Positions 1-11,204 of a stretch of DNA of 64,000 nucleotides are shown here, one piece after another. Each line of letters opens with the position of its first letter. Position 1 is the first letter of the stretch. The notes beneath the pieces were generated by a model. That model saw only the letters and a program-made list of their open reading frames with translations. It was not told the origin of the DNA and made no database searches. The position numbers and the translations under genes are program-made. This DNA is from Lolium rigidum (lineage: Eukaryota; Streptophyta; Magnoliopsida; Poales; Poaceae), in assembly GCF_022539505.1 (NCBI RefSeq), contig NC_061510.1, positions 228,977,322-229,041,321 of the forward strand, given 5' to 3'.

Positions 1-1096
1 CATCTCGGCGACATCGTCGAGAAGTTTGTGGGAGTGGTGTGGTTTTTGAGACTTTTATGGTTGCGGGGATCTCCGCCAAGGAGCTTCATCGAAGGTTATT
101 CCTTCTTCTTCTTCTTCCCTAGGACGGATGTGGCATTCTAGACCCGTTCGGCGACTTCCTATCCGCAACCAAGAACGCCAGGACGAGTTAGGGAGGAGCG
201 GCAGCGTGCCATCGACACGGTCTAGAGAGGTTGAAGACGAAGTGCATCTCAAAAATTTGGTTGTAATTTTCATTTCAATTGAGGTCCTTTGTATTATTCG
301 ATGTTTCTTTTAATGCCAGGGCCCTTTTCGCAAAAAACATGTATCCATGAAAATAATGTAGTATATGCCTAACGTACGTGTTCAGGGCACCCGCCTGCGA
401 GAATCTATGAAAAACAACTGGACACGGTATTAAATTTACCCAAGTCCATCCTTAATCTTCACATAGGTCGACCCACACCCCGTGTCCCTTTTTTGTCTAG
501 CCCTCATTCGAGATCACGCCCTCCACCCCCACCCTCTCTTAAATCTTGATCACGATTTCCTGTGAGGGAGCCTTCTCATCTACTATTTGCCAAGTGTGCG
601 GTTACTGGGGAGGAAAATTTCTCGTCTGCCGTTAGAGGTGTTTCTCATCTACCTTGAGGTACGATGATAAATGAACTGCATGTACATATTGAACCAATCA
701 CAAAATCCCTCCTTAGGCTTCACATAGGCAGTCCCCACGCCTTTGCCCTACGTACCAGACCACGCCACCCACATGCGAACTAACCTTTCCCGCGGTTATG
801 TGTCACACAACCTAGCCAAGTGTGCAGTTACCGGTGAGGGAAATTTCTTATCTTCGTTGACACGTACACGATTACCCGTTACTGATCCTTCTCATCTAAC
901 ATGACTATGGTAAAAGAAATATGGAAGACCCTAAACTTTATGTACCCAACTTGTGTCTCTCTCGGATAGCCCACATGCCACGCTAGGATCTAGAGCTATA
1001 GAGAGGCTCGTACCCAAGATATTTCATATGGGGCCCACTTTCCAAGAACAACGATTATTATTCTGGTGCATGTTTCAACACATAATTAAGGGGGAT
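1..1096. other. Unassigned stretch with a diverged local duplication
   Basis: No coding region is convincing here. Two diverged copies of one segment lie in tandem, roughly at 450-660 and 710-905. Both carry CTTCACATAGG followed by a C-rich stretch, then CCAAGTGTGC(G/A)GTTAC, a GGGAAATTTCT-like stretch and CTTCTCATCTA. The spacing between matching motifs varies from about 226 to 262 bases, so the copies have drifted by indels. A short TTC run lies near 102-117. Confidence 0.4.
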
Positions 1097-1131
1097 CGGG
1101 GTGGGGTGGGGTGGGGTGGGGTGGGGGGGAG
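1097..1131 (+). repeat. (GGGGT)n G-rich microsatellite
   Basis: A run of GGGGT units ends in a block of seven or more G before AGGG. The plus strand has at least five G-tracts of four or more, so it could form a G-quadruplex. It belongs to no gene that I can see. Confidence 0.85.
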
Positions 1132-1700
1132 GGTCTCCTCGCTACTGCTTCGGCGATTCCCGTATTGGCATTGCCTAGTGGGGCCACTGGTAAAATACTA
1201 GACTTAGTATGATCGATGCTTATGTTGTTTTCAGTGTTTGTGAGCTTTATTGCTCTACGTGGCCACACGGTATCGAACGTGCGACATGTACTTCTACTCC
1301 AAGAGATGGGTTACTCTTTAAACCAATGATTCTTCCTCTCTTTTTAGACTTGTAACATAACTGGTATCACTTGCACAACTATTTAGAACATACACATAGA
1401 CACGTGTTAGATAGACCAACGGATCTTCATATGGCAGATCTGGAAGATGGATTTATATTTTTTTTGCATACTAACTTATGTTTCTTTCTTTTTAATTACG
1501 ACTGAATAAATAAATAAAATGATGCAAACCTCAATCATGAAGCGGTCTTCCTCTAATACCGGTTATCATGACAATACCCAATAAACCAAGCCTCCGAATG
1601 AGAAAATTTCAGTGGAAGGACGATAGTCTAGAATTGGCAACCCACTTGCCCACTATATAAAAACCTGGGGAAATTTTCCTTATTTACAATATGCTTGACT
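1132..1700. other. No feature recognised
   Basis: Ordinary AT-leaning sequence with no supported ORF, terminal repeat or RNA gene visible. Confidence 0.4.
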
Positions 1701-2577
1701 GTTGGGCGGGCAACTTCAGTCATGGCCTGAATGGAAGTAGAACCTCATGTAAGTGATAAAGTAGCAAATATGACATCATATCTTGGTAGCGCGGCCGAGA
1801 GTGGCGGTGGCAGGTAGGCCCTTCTGCCCTTCCCTGGGTGGCACTCCTCTCCGTCAGGTTAGGGTTTCCTCCGTTGCTAGGAGGCAGCGGCGGCCTCGTC
1901 GACAAGTCAGTGGCTATGTGGTGGTCACCTCCTCTGTAGGAGGTGGTCGGCCGGATGTTTCGGTGTGAGTGGGGTGGTGCATCCGCCGTTGAAAAACCAT
2001 GCTCCGACTCCAGTCTAGGCGGGCGATGGCGGTGTGTACGCACCATTCTCTTGTTGAAGGCGTCGTCGTTGCGGTATGCTCCCTCTTTACTCGAGTTGCT
2101 TCCGGGGGAAACCCTAGACCAGGGTATCCCGATTCAGCAATGGTGGCGCAGCTGGCATCGCTCTCCCTCATGAGGTCATTGTTTCTGGGAGCAGCTGCCG
2201 AATGGTGGTGCTAGGAGGTCTACCCGGGGCTATGCAGAGCTCTACCTTGAAGATGGACCAACGGTTGATGGAGGTGACAGACTTCTGAAGCGAGAGCATG
2301 AGACACTCGCAGAGGGTTTGCTACACTGGTCATGTGCTCCAGTTTCTTCGTAGGGTGACTCAACGATGTCTTAGCTGATGGGGCGTTTGTTTCTGTTTTT
2401 AAGACATAGGCCCTGACGACATGGTTCTTCACCCATTGTCGGGTTCGTAGGTGTTGTGTGGTGGTTTCAGGTTCTGCGATGTATGCCTTTGACATATCTT
2501 TGTTCGATAAAATCTAATTAAAGGCCGTACGCATCCCTTTGTTGTTGAGGTTGGGGCTCTATTTCCCCTTTCGAAAA
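1701..2577 (+). mobile_element. GC-rich remnant with LINE-like 3' tail
   Basis: A GC-rich block with short ORFs in every frame ends in AAAATCTAATTAAAGGCCGTACGCATC, a TTTCCCCTTTCGAAAAAA-like run, then AT-rich sequence. That layout, a short ending motif followed by an A-run, resembles the 3' end of decayed grass non-LTR elements. No reverse transcriptase motif survives, so the class is an inference from the tail only. Confidence 0.3.
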
Positions 2578-2900
2578 AATCTCATAATTTCGATGCGACA
2601 CGATGACATTGAATTATTAGTGTAGATGCACCGCATACACGCATTATATTCAAACAACCACTAAGCCACTCACATAAAAAAGGTAAAATATGCAGGCTCA
2701 CAACTAAAACAAATTACTCTAACCCAACAATTCCAATGCATTAAGTCCATATAAACCTTGGGTCCATTGTGTAAACAACAACGAATATTGTATTGATAAC
2801 TTGGTGGCATGATCGGTCACAATTATATGAACTATGTCAAAGAATATCAAGGTAGGACTTAGTGAAGGATGAGTGTAAAATACACTCATTATCCGTGTGA
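2578..2900. other. No feature recognised
   Basis: AT-rich sequence without a supported ORF or repeat boundary. Confidence 0.4.
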
Positions 2901-4515
2901 TCTATCAATATACTAGATGATTCCCCGCGCGTTGCTGCGGAAAGGTTTGTAAAATTGTAGCTATGAAATACATTTACTGCACGTTAGAAAATAATTACAT
3001 AACCGATATTTTCCATCCTAAATATCTTTAAGATATGTTTGTGATATAATATTTTGTTAGTACCTAGTGAAAATAGTAGTACTTTAAATAAGTTTATAAT
3101 ATAGAAGTATGAATACCCAATGGTACAATCATGCTAACATTCTTAGAATATTTGCTTATATTAGTAAAGCACAAACTATGAATAAGAGACATAAACCAAG
3201 AAAGAATTATGTTGCTTCATCAGACCCAACTAAATAGTGTTGCACTCTAATAACGAATAAAAGTGATAATTCATTGCTAATAAAAACTAACATAAAAAAT
3301 TGCACATGTAGCCAAATGAGTTGTAAATCATATGATTACTTGTACATGATATTGGATCAGTGTACTATACCGCTAGTGAAGTCTGCGGCGACCAACCCCT
3401 AGGGTCACGGATTCCTTACCAATGTTTGCCATTAGATCTCATCAGAGAATTGATTGCCAAAAAAATTATGTACAGTAGACCTGGACACAAAAAATAAGAA
3501 AAAACCACCATGAATAAATTATCTAACCGTGAATAGTCAGGGCCAGAAATGTATTATATTGCTCAAATTCTCAAAAAAAAAATGTCTTGCTCAAAATCCA
3601 GTCTTCTTTCTTCAGGGGGTTCCTGAACTAATCTGATTTGATAGGCAATCATTGGTTTGAGATATTAGAAGACATGTCGTTTTAATATAACTACATACAT
3701 TAGAAAGTAGTAACTTGAAAGATGGAGTAGGAAATGATCGATGCGAGCGCTGCTACATCTTAGCGGCAAGAGACATGTAGATTCCTAGTGGCATGAATAA
3801 TGTAAAAATCAACAATTCGTGATTTTAATGTTTTTGTATTTCTGTCACACATTTAATCAAACAGCCTCATTGCACCTTCCTACCAACAATTCCTGCAATT
3901 CTAGAAAAAAACAGTCAGCAACCAAACCTCATGTGAGCATCATGAGAGAGAGAGAAAGAGATTGTACCACCTGGGAGCACGAAAAGGGCACGGCAGAGTG
4001 ACTTCCTGCAGCGCTGCTAGTGAAGCATTTCAGCTTGACCTAGAGATGATGGCTGGAGATAAGATAACTCACGCATGTGCTTACTCAGCTTCTTCATGGC
4101 TGGAGATAACTCACGCATGATGGCTGGAGACCGTGGAGTCGATAATTGGTAAGGAGAGGCGTCATTGCGGGAGGCGCATGTTGCGAGAGGAGAGGGAGCT
4201 CGCCTGACATTGGGGGAGTAATCGCGTGGAGGTGGGGGAGAATATTATATGGAGGCATGCAGCTGCCTATTGGTCTGCCTCAGTAACCGTTGCTGATGAG
4301 TTCGTCATTACAACCGGTAGAAGAAGCGGCTCGAGGAGACGAAGAGGACAATGTTAATTGATATGCGGCTATCTCCTTATTTTTTTTTTCCTTTTCATTA
4401 GGTGGCAGATTTGCTTAGGTGGCAGCATAAGATTGCTTAGAAATGTATGATGAGGTGGACATCTTGCATGTTGAGAGAATTATCATTAGTGGGTTGCTCC
4501 TATTTAGATACTAGA
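2901..4515. mobile_element. Candidate Helitron-like unit 1 (ends only)
   Basis: The unit begins TCTATCAATATACTAGATGA and runs into CCCCGCGCGTTGCTGCGG. The same motif block (TACTAGATGAT, then CCCCGCGCGTTGCTGCG) recurs at about 4508-4537, where the next unit begins. A TC start and a CTAG-type end are what Helitrons show, and the interior has no coding capacity. I could not confirm a 3' hairpin, so the class is tentative; the repeated terminal motif itself is plain. Confidence 0.35.
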
Positions 4516-6597
4516 TGATACCCCGCGCGTTGCTGCGAAAAATCTATCAAACATATTCGAAAGATGTACCAAAAAAGAATGTCTTGTTGATATATTATGG
4601 ATATTCACGGCAGCAACACATTTCAACACATGTGCATAAAGGTAACATGCATCTGAAATCCCACGTACCAAACTAAAGTATACCGTACATTGGCTATTTG
4701 GAGAAGCTTAAACATTTACACCGCTGTATAAAGCTTCTTGGATGTAGACTATTACATGAAAAACTTACCGTCCAGTTGTTCACATGTGAAGGAGTTAAAA
4801 TTAACGAAGCACTTTCACAGATCAATCAAGGATAAAAAATAAAGCAGACTAAATCATGCAAAACATTGAAGGAACACATGTGACGCTTGAGACCAAATAA
4901 GAAAATCTCATAACTTCATTTTGCCAGACACAAATCCTATGGCGTTGCTTTTGATCTACAGTATGTCTGTATGTCTGTAGCCAAATAAGAAAATCCCATA
5001 ACTCCATTTTGCTAGACACAAATCCTCTGCCGTTGTTTTTAATCTAATCAGGATTACCGGAGGTGAATAATGTCGTGTAGCCGGCAACAGAGCACGCTTG
5101 TGGCCGCAATAATTAATCACAACCATCTCATCTGCTAGCCCCCATGCTTAATCGCTCATGGACGCATCAGAGCAAGAACAATAGTATAGCCGGCAGTCGG
5201 CTATAACAATTTGCCACATCATCTATAGTCAACTTATAGCTAGCATGTACAATAGTAAGCTATAAAAGTGTAGTACTTTTACAATATATGGTCCCCCTTT
5301 TAGTCTCACATAGTGCCTATGAGCACGTGCTAGAGTTGGCTATTAGATAGTAGCCCACTTCTCTTCTCTCTCCTAATCTCTCTCCTCCAACTAAGTAAAC
5401 TTATAATATTTTATCTCTTATAGCCAGCTGACTGTACCTTATTGTACTTGCTCTCAAGCTACTGCTGCTGCCATTACAACACGCGGCCCTGGAAGTTCTC
5501 GGCGATGAAGCTTCAAGCTGTGTGTGCCCTCTTCGGGCAGGAGCTCAATCGGATTCCCACGTGCGTACATCCTGATGAAACGAACTGACAGGAACCCAGA
5601 GGAGCAAAAAGATCCATTCAATCGGAAGCAGGGGGCGTGATAGAGTATTTGGTTCCCTATTTGCCACTCGTCGTCAGATCTAAGAAGAAAATAGTAAAAT
5701 CAAGATCGGCAGCAACAAAATAATAAACAACGTGCAGGTTTCTTGTGTATATACCTCAAATGTTAGGCGATGGCCTAGAAGGCACACACTGGAGAAGGAG
5801 CTGTGCAGCGTCTGCAGGCAGTAGATGCGGTGATGGCCGGTGTCTCCTTGCTTTAGCTAGCATACCGACAAAACAAAAATCCAAAGAAATCTTCAGGTAG
5901 CAGACAGAAAAGCCAACAAATCTAAAGAATCGGGTTTAGGGGAAATCGAGTGGATTCCCCAACCAAGCTCAACCTGCCATGCCAGATTGAGAAGATATGA
6001 GGAGTGATCCAGAAATAAGGTGGAGAATTAGAAAATGGAAGGGCTAGGTATCAGCTTACAGGTGTGGGAAAGATATGGCGGTGCGAATGGCAGCACGCGG
6101 CCTGATATTTAACTTGTAGGCGGCTGTGGCCTGTGAGTTCCATCCAGCAGTTTCCACCCATTGAATGCTTGAATTTATCGGACGCTTTCATGAGAATTTA
6201 TGAGGAGAAGCCCTTAGATCGGGGTGGAAACATTGGTGGCGGGAGGTCGAACGATCACGGTGGAGGAGACGGAAGACGAACCGAGGCGGAGCGATGGTGG
6301 GGGACGAAGACGAACCGAGGCGGCCGAGGCGGAGCGGTGGTGTGGGAGAGATCGATGGGGACAGACGGAGAGCACGCGAGGAAGAGGAAGAGAATCGGCC
6401 GGTTCCTGGGCCGGTGTCGGCCCATCTTGTCCACGCGCCTTGGGGCCATCGGGCGTGTGCGCCTGCCCCTGACGAGCTATCGGACGTGTCTGGCGAGTAC
6501 GGAATTTTAATCGGGTGACGTGGCTCGCTGTGAGACTAGCAAAATGGGACCATCTATTAAGAAAGAGAAGATTATAGATATGAGCCTCCTTTAGTAG
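4498..6597. mobile_element. Candidate Helitron-like unit 2 (5' motif certain, 3' end uncertain)
   Basis: This unit starts with the same TACTAGATGAT / CCCCGCGCGTTGCTGCG motif as the unit at 2901. Its interior has two diverged copies of a short stretch (AAATAAGAAAATC(T/C)CATAACT at about 4897 and 4983) and a GC-rich block at 6190-6510 whose ORFs overlap in several frames and look non-coding. The right limit is a guess from the end of the GC-rich block and the A-rich stretch that follows. Confidence 0.25.
5169..5454. mobile_element. MITE with AGAGCAAG terminal inverted repeats
   Basis: The left end AGAGCAAGAACAATAG is matched by the right end, whose reverse complement reads AGAGCAAGTACAATAAGG. 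The next bases, a GCCGGC/GTCGGCTATAA block on the left, are mirrored by GCTGGCTATAAGAG on the right. The 286-bp unit has no ORF, as expected for a non-autonomous DNA transposon. It sits inside the larger repeat described at 4498. Confidence 0.7.
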
Positions 6598-6643
6598 CTT
6601 GCCATCTCTAGTCATAGAAGCGTGGACAAAGTGGGATATTCAC

Positions 6644-7008
6644 TTTGGCTCATAGGAGCATTTGCTCCCGTTGTGTGAATCAATATTTCGAATTGTTAAA
6701 AAAATTTAAAATAAAATTTTCCATGTACATCTACACATTTTATGGTCGTACACAAGTTTTCAGAAAAAACTAAAAAATTATGTGGCTCCTGTAAAAAAGA
6801 TAAATTTAGTGCTATAACACGACTACGTACAGGACAATTTTTTGTCTTTTTTGTACTAGCCATAAAATGTTATTTCTCTACGAGCTTATGTACTAACATA
6901 TAATGATACGATGTACACCAAAAAAATTATGTCAGAATTTTTTTGACATTTTAAAAATTGTATTTTAATTATTTTGTATAATGGGAGCATTTGCTCCTAT
7001 GAGCCAAA
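6644..7008. mobile_element. MITE with 26-bp perfect inverted ends
   Basis: Positions 6644-6669 (TTTGGCTCATAGGAGCATTTG and on to CTCCC) are the exact reverse complement of 6983-7008. The 365-bp interior is AT-rich and non-coding. Similarity of the flanks continues a few bases outward with mismatches, so the true end may be slightly further out. The family was not identified. Confidence 0.75.
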
Positions 7009-7193
7009 ATGCCACCTCCGGACAAAGTATGGAACTGATGTATACATCATTTTTTCTTACATAACAAAACAACAACTTTGTACAAAATAACAGTTACAAG
7101 AGTGTAGCCTCGTTTTCTCGGAAGACTTGGGAGTATGTAGTCCCATTTTGTAGAGAAGACTTGGCATGAGACGGACTTTTTTGCTCATATATA

Positions 7194-7426
7194 CTTTCTC
7201 TTTCTCAAAATAGGATGGTTATAGCTTTTGCTTAAAGTCAAACATTTTGAAGTTTGAGGAACTTTATAGAAAAGGATATAAACATCTACAATACTAAATG
7301 CACATAATATATTCATATTCCACGAGATTATTAATGTTAATACCTTTTCTCAATGGTTGGTCAAATTTTAAGAAGTTTACTTTAACCAAAAGAAAATATA
7401 TGCATCCGATTTGCGGAAGGATAGAG
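7194..7426. mobile_element. Stowaway-type MITE (degenerate ends)
   Basis: The unit starts after TA (7192-7193) and ends before TA (7427-7428). The ends are the decayed form of the CTCCCTCCGTYYCAAAAT Stowaway terminus: CTTTCTCTTTCTCAAAATAGG on the left, and on the right the reverse complement of CTCTATCCTTCCGCAAA. Internal AAAGTCAAACATTTTGAAGTTTGA and GTTGGTCAAATTTTAAGAAGTTTA are the usual Stowaway subterminal blocks. Stowaways belong to the Tc1/mariner group. Confidence 0.75.
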
Positions 7427-7672
7427 TATGTAGTACAACAACATGGACACATTATTCCAATGTGACACGGCAACATTGCATTATTGGTGTAGATACATTG
7501 CATGCGAGTATTCAAACCACCAATAAGGCCCTCATATAAAATAAATTACACCAGCTCAAAAATTGTTGGCCACTAGGGTTACATTGTGCCAATAACCGTC
7601 TGTATTGTATCGGTAGCTCTATGGAACAACCATCCAAACTATGTCAAAGTAGATACTATATGATTTCCCGTG

Positions 7673-7682
7673 TATTTAAATA
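7673..7682 (+). promoter_or_regulatory. TATA-like box of the epoxide hydrolase gene
   Basis: TATTTAAATA lies 78 bases before the start codon at 7760, at a plausible core-promoter distance. A CA-rich stretch (7690-7735) lies between it and the ATG, in the probable 5' leader. Confidence 0.5.
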
Positions 7683-7759
7683 CCCCTGCAATGGCAGACA
7701 CACACACACAAAAACACAAACACATACAGTAAATAGACAAAGAGAGGGGGGCAGAGAGC

Positions 7760-8910
7760 ATGGAGGATGTGTTGATCAGGCACCGAACCTTGGAGGTGAA
7801 TGACATCTCGATGCACGTGGCGGAGACCGGCCCTGAGATGGGCTCCAAGGGGACAGTATTGTTCTTGCACGGCTTCCCGGAACTATGGTACTCGTGGCGT
7901 CACCAGATGGAACATCTGGCGGCGCGGGGTTACCACTGTGTTGCGCCCGACCTTCGCGGCTATGGCGGCACCACCGCCCCACCCGATGTAGGATCTTACA
8001 CCGCCTTCCATATCGTCGGTGATGTTGTAGCTCTTCTCAATACCCTCGAGCTCCCAAAGGTACAATTTCACTCATAGACTTATTGTACAAATTTGTGGCC
8101 GGTATGATTATCTGAAGAAGGGCTAAGAAAAGTCAGAAATCGTCCACGCACAGCAAAGATAAGCTGCATGCTTGAGCTCATGTCATCTTATTGGGCGAGA
8201 GATTTTACCGTTTGCAGGTGTTCTTGGTGGGGCACGACTGGGGCGCGCTGATCGCGTGGTACGTGTGCCTCTTCCGGCCGGACCGCGTGACGGCGCTGGT
8301 GAACACCAGCCTCGCCTTCATGCGCAGCATCATGGCGCGCACCGGCCCCGGCTTCGTGATGCCCATCGAGTACTTCACCCGAACCTACGGCCCGTCCTAC
8401 TACATGTGCCGCTTCCAGGAGCCCGGCGTCGCCGAGGCGCGGCAGTTCGCGCCGGCGCACGCCAGGCGCCTCCTGCGCCAGATCCTCTGCCACTGCTTCA
8501 GCCACGGCGTGGCCTGCGACGAGGAGATGGACGACGACAAGTACCCGACCTCGACGCTCCCTCCCTGGCTCACCGAGGCCGACGTCGACTACTTGGGCGC
8601 CGAGTTCGAGCGGACCGGGTTCGCCGGCGGCATCAACTACTACCGCAACATGGACCAGAACTGCGAGCTGGCGGCGGCGTGGGCGGACGCCAAGGTGCAG
8701 GTGCCCACAAAGTACGTGGTCGGGGACGGCGAGATCACGTACCACTTCGAGGGGGTCCAGGAGTACGTCCACGGGGGAGGGTTCAAGAAGGACGTGCCGC
8801 TGCTCGAGGAGGTGGTGGTCATCCCTGGCACCGGCCACTTCCTCCAGATGGAGAAGGCGCAGGAGGTCAGCGACCACATCTACGAATTCATCGCCAAGTT
8901 CTCTCAATGA
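7760..8910 (+). CDS. Epoxide hydrolase family alpha/beta-hydrolase (two exons)
   Basis: Exons are 7760-8059 and 8218-8910, joined in phase 0. The intron has GT at 8060 and TTTGCAG at 8211-8217. The 330-aa product matches the usual length of plant soluble epoxide hydrolases, which turn epoxides, for example of fatty acids, into diols. Visible parts: oxyanion-hole motif HGFP (37-40), nucleophile elbow GHDWGA with Asp107, lid tyrosine candidates at Y161/Y162 and Y241/Y242, and catalytic His307 in GTGHF. No signal peptide is seen, so it is probably cytosolic. The position that is normally the relay Asp (second acid of the VGxxDL motif) reads VGDGEI, placing Glu272 there. The ATG context is GAGAGCATGG. 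The gene has no frameshift and the second exon is GC-rich, as in many grass genes. Substrate cannot be read from sequence. Confidence 0.93.
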
Positions 8911-9171
8911 TAGTATTTCAAAACTCCAGCGACCACCCGCATCTATCTTCGACCACGCACGAGGCCGACAACCATTGAAAGTCTCGAGTGCCCACCAATA
9001 GCGTTCATGTTACTGCAGGATTGCAGGTGCCCCCAAAACTGTTTGTTACTATGTCAGAATCTCAACATGGAATAATAATATAGCATTACTCAAATACGAT
9101 CAATCACAACAGGTTGGAACAAATAAATACAACAACATGTGAACACTGTGTACATTGTGTGTAACCACTAA

Positions 9172-11189
9172 GAGCATCCCCACTCGTTGGCGCTCCCCAC
9201 GCCCAAATCCGGCGAAATTTTCGTCCGGATTGGATGAAGATTTGGCGTGGGGAGTAGTAGTTTCCCAGCCGCGTGCCCAGGCGAAGTCGACGAGGCGAAT
9301 TGAAAAAACAGAAACTTGACAAACTACGGCTAAAAACGGGTGAATATAGACTAAATTTAATGATATTTATTACATTACGGGAGGAGTTCATACATAGAGG
9401 CCGAATTCGACTATATTTCGAATTCGGCTAGGGGAATGCAAACGCTAATTTTAAAACACGGCGCTCTACATGCCGAAATGGCGGTAGAACACCGTGTAGT
9501 CGCCGCCGTCGTCGTCGGAGCCGTCGTCGTTGGCCTTCGGCTGCGCGGCCCGGCTGCCGCCGCCCTGGCCGGCGTCTCCCCACCCCGGGGACGGCTTGTA
9601 CCAGTCGTCGTCGGAGGACTCGAGGTCGACGACGGGGACAGCGACGCCGGATGGAGGTGTCGCAGGACGGCGGTACCGCGCGAAGTCGTCGTTGGCGGTT
9701 GGAGCGGCGCGGGCGGCGAGTTGGCGTGCGGCGGCCGGGTCCGGCAGCCGCCGCCGCTGCTCCTCCTCCCGGCGCTCCCGGCCGCGCTCGGCCCGAGTCC
9801 AAGTGCGGCGTCGTCCGCGCGCTTCTCCTCCTCCATGTCGTGCAGCGACCCGGCGATCGCCTCCGCCATCGCGGCGTCCCTCCGCGCGCTTCGTCTCCTC
9901 CTCGGCGAGCTGGCTTGCGGCGGCGGCCTCTTTCTTCGTCTTCTTCTTCCGGCCGTTCTGCGGCGCGGAAGGCTGTTCTCGGATAACGAGGGCGCCGCTG
10001 CTGCGCCCTCTGGTCGCCGGCGGAGACGCCGGCTCCTTCTTGACGCGCACCGGCGTCGAAGGCGACGTCGCCTCCTCCCTCTTCACCGGCGCCAAGGATG
10101 ACCTCGGCGCCGATCCGGAAGACGACGAGCTGGCAACCATGTGCCGTGGCTGCCAGACGTTTCCCCGACGGCGGCTCGCCGATGCCCTCGATGCCGATGG
10201 AGGGGGCATCGTGAGCACCGGGAAGTTGCCGCCCTCGATGTGCTCGAGGACGGCCTCGAGTGTCCGGCCCGGCGCGCTCCACCACCGTCGGCGGCCCACG
10301 GCGTTGTTGCGCGCAGTGGAGGCGGCGGGCCGTCGTAGGCCGCCGCCTCCCGCTCCCACCGCCGGAGGAAGTAGGAGTTCCACCGCGTGTAGTTGTCGGG
10401 GTGGTGGCGCGGGTCGGCGCGCTCCTCGTCGGTCATCGTCATCCTCGCCTCCTCGATGGCGACGTCGAGGGCATGGCCCCGCGGCGGCGGCGGGATCGGA
10501 ACGCCGCCAGCACTTAGCCGCCGGCCGCCTCCGGGAGGCCTCGTGTCCGGCGGGCAGGGGTACCCGCCTCGGTGGAGGAGGTGCCCCTCCCACGTGTGCA
10601 GCGACCGGCGGGGAAGCCGTTGTTGGCTGCGCCGTCGTCGCCGTAGAACGCCATCTTGGGAGTAGAGGGAGAGTGGAGGGAGAGTGGAGGGAGAGTGGAG
10701 CACGGGGTACGCCTCGCGGTGATCGGACCGGCGTATATAGGCGTGGCTGGCGCGGGGATTAAATGCCGCGTGGATTGCGACGCGTCCGCGGCGAGCTGAC
10801 CGGCGGCAGCCTTTAGTGCGCGCGGAAGACGATGCGTGCGCGGAAGACGACGACATTAACTCGCCGCGTGGCCGGCGAATGCAGACCGGCGGCAGGCTTT
10901 TACAGCGCGCGGAAGACGATGCGATGAGGACGACGATCGGCTTCTCTCGCCGACAAGTTGGGGCCACCAGACGCGCGGGAAGTTTCCTCGTCGTTTCGCG
11001 CGCTTTCGTTTCGTCCGGAGTCCCCGAGCGCTCCCCGGGGGGCCGGGGATGGCGTGGGATCGCCGGATGGATTTAGGCCCAAATCCGGACGAAAACGAGG
11101 AACCGGGGGCGCGACTGGGCCGAATTTCGCCGTCCGGATGGAAAAAACGCTCGCCGGGGGCCTGTTCGGGGGGACGAGTGGAGATGCTC
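9172..11189. mobile_element. PIF/Harbinger-type transposon, 2018 bp, TAA target duplication
   Basis: The left end GAGCATCCCCACTCGT (9172-9187) is mirrored by ACGAGTGGAGATGCTC (11174-11189), with one mismatch. TAA flanks both sides (9169-9171 and 11190-11192), the 3-bp duplication typical of PIF/Harbinger elements. The subterminal blocks are also inverted: left AAATCCGGCGAAATTTTCGTCCGG and right CCGGACGAAAACG plus GGCCGAATTTCGCC. The interior is about 70 percent G+C by eye and encodes no recognisable transposase, so the element would depend on a partner for movement. Confidence 0.8.
9466..10593 (-). pseudogene. GC-rich ORF of the Harbinger-type element (frame-broken)
   Basis: The longest minus-strand ORF gives 375 aa, ending in an acidic tail (DDDGGDYTVFYRHFGM). 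Sequence that looks protein-like changes frame along it. The opening half makes better sense in the ORF at 10083-10967 (a region with DEERADPRHHPDNYTRWNSY), the middle in this frame (WWSAPGRTLEAVLEHIEGGN), and a segment near 9750-9870 in the third frame (AEAIAGSLHDMEEEKRADD). That pattern indicates at least three indels in a once continuous reading frame. No catalytic domain is recognisable. The function is unknown; I read it as a passenger ORF of the transposon, not a host gene. Confidence 0.5.
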
Positions 11190-11204
11190 TAAGCCCTCGT
11201 CTAT

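Noticed and set aside
6133..6615. Overlapping 125-aa and 133-aa ORFs
   Set aside because: They lie on opposite strands of a repetitive GC-rich block with an internal GAGGCGGAGCG duplication. No domain or splice structure is visible.
7690..7735. CA-rich repeat as a regulatory element
   Set aside because: It is a simple-sequence stretch in the probable 5' leader; nothing in the sequence shows a function.
8172..8978. 268-aa plus-strand and 239-aa minus-strand ORFs over the hydrolase exon
   Set aside because: They are out-of-frame shadows of the GC-rich second exon, which has a clear catalytic fold in frame.
9530..10762. 410-aa plus-strand ORF
   Set aside because: It is the antisense of the minus-strand passenger ORF of the Harbinger-type element; low-complexity Arg/Ala/Ser composition is typical of a shadow frame in GC-rich DNA.
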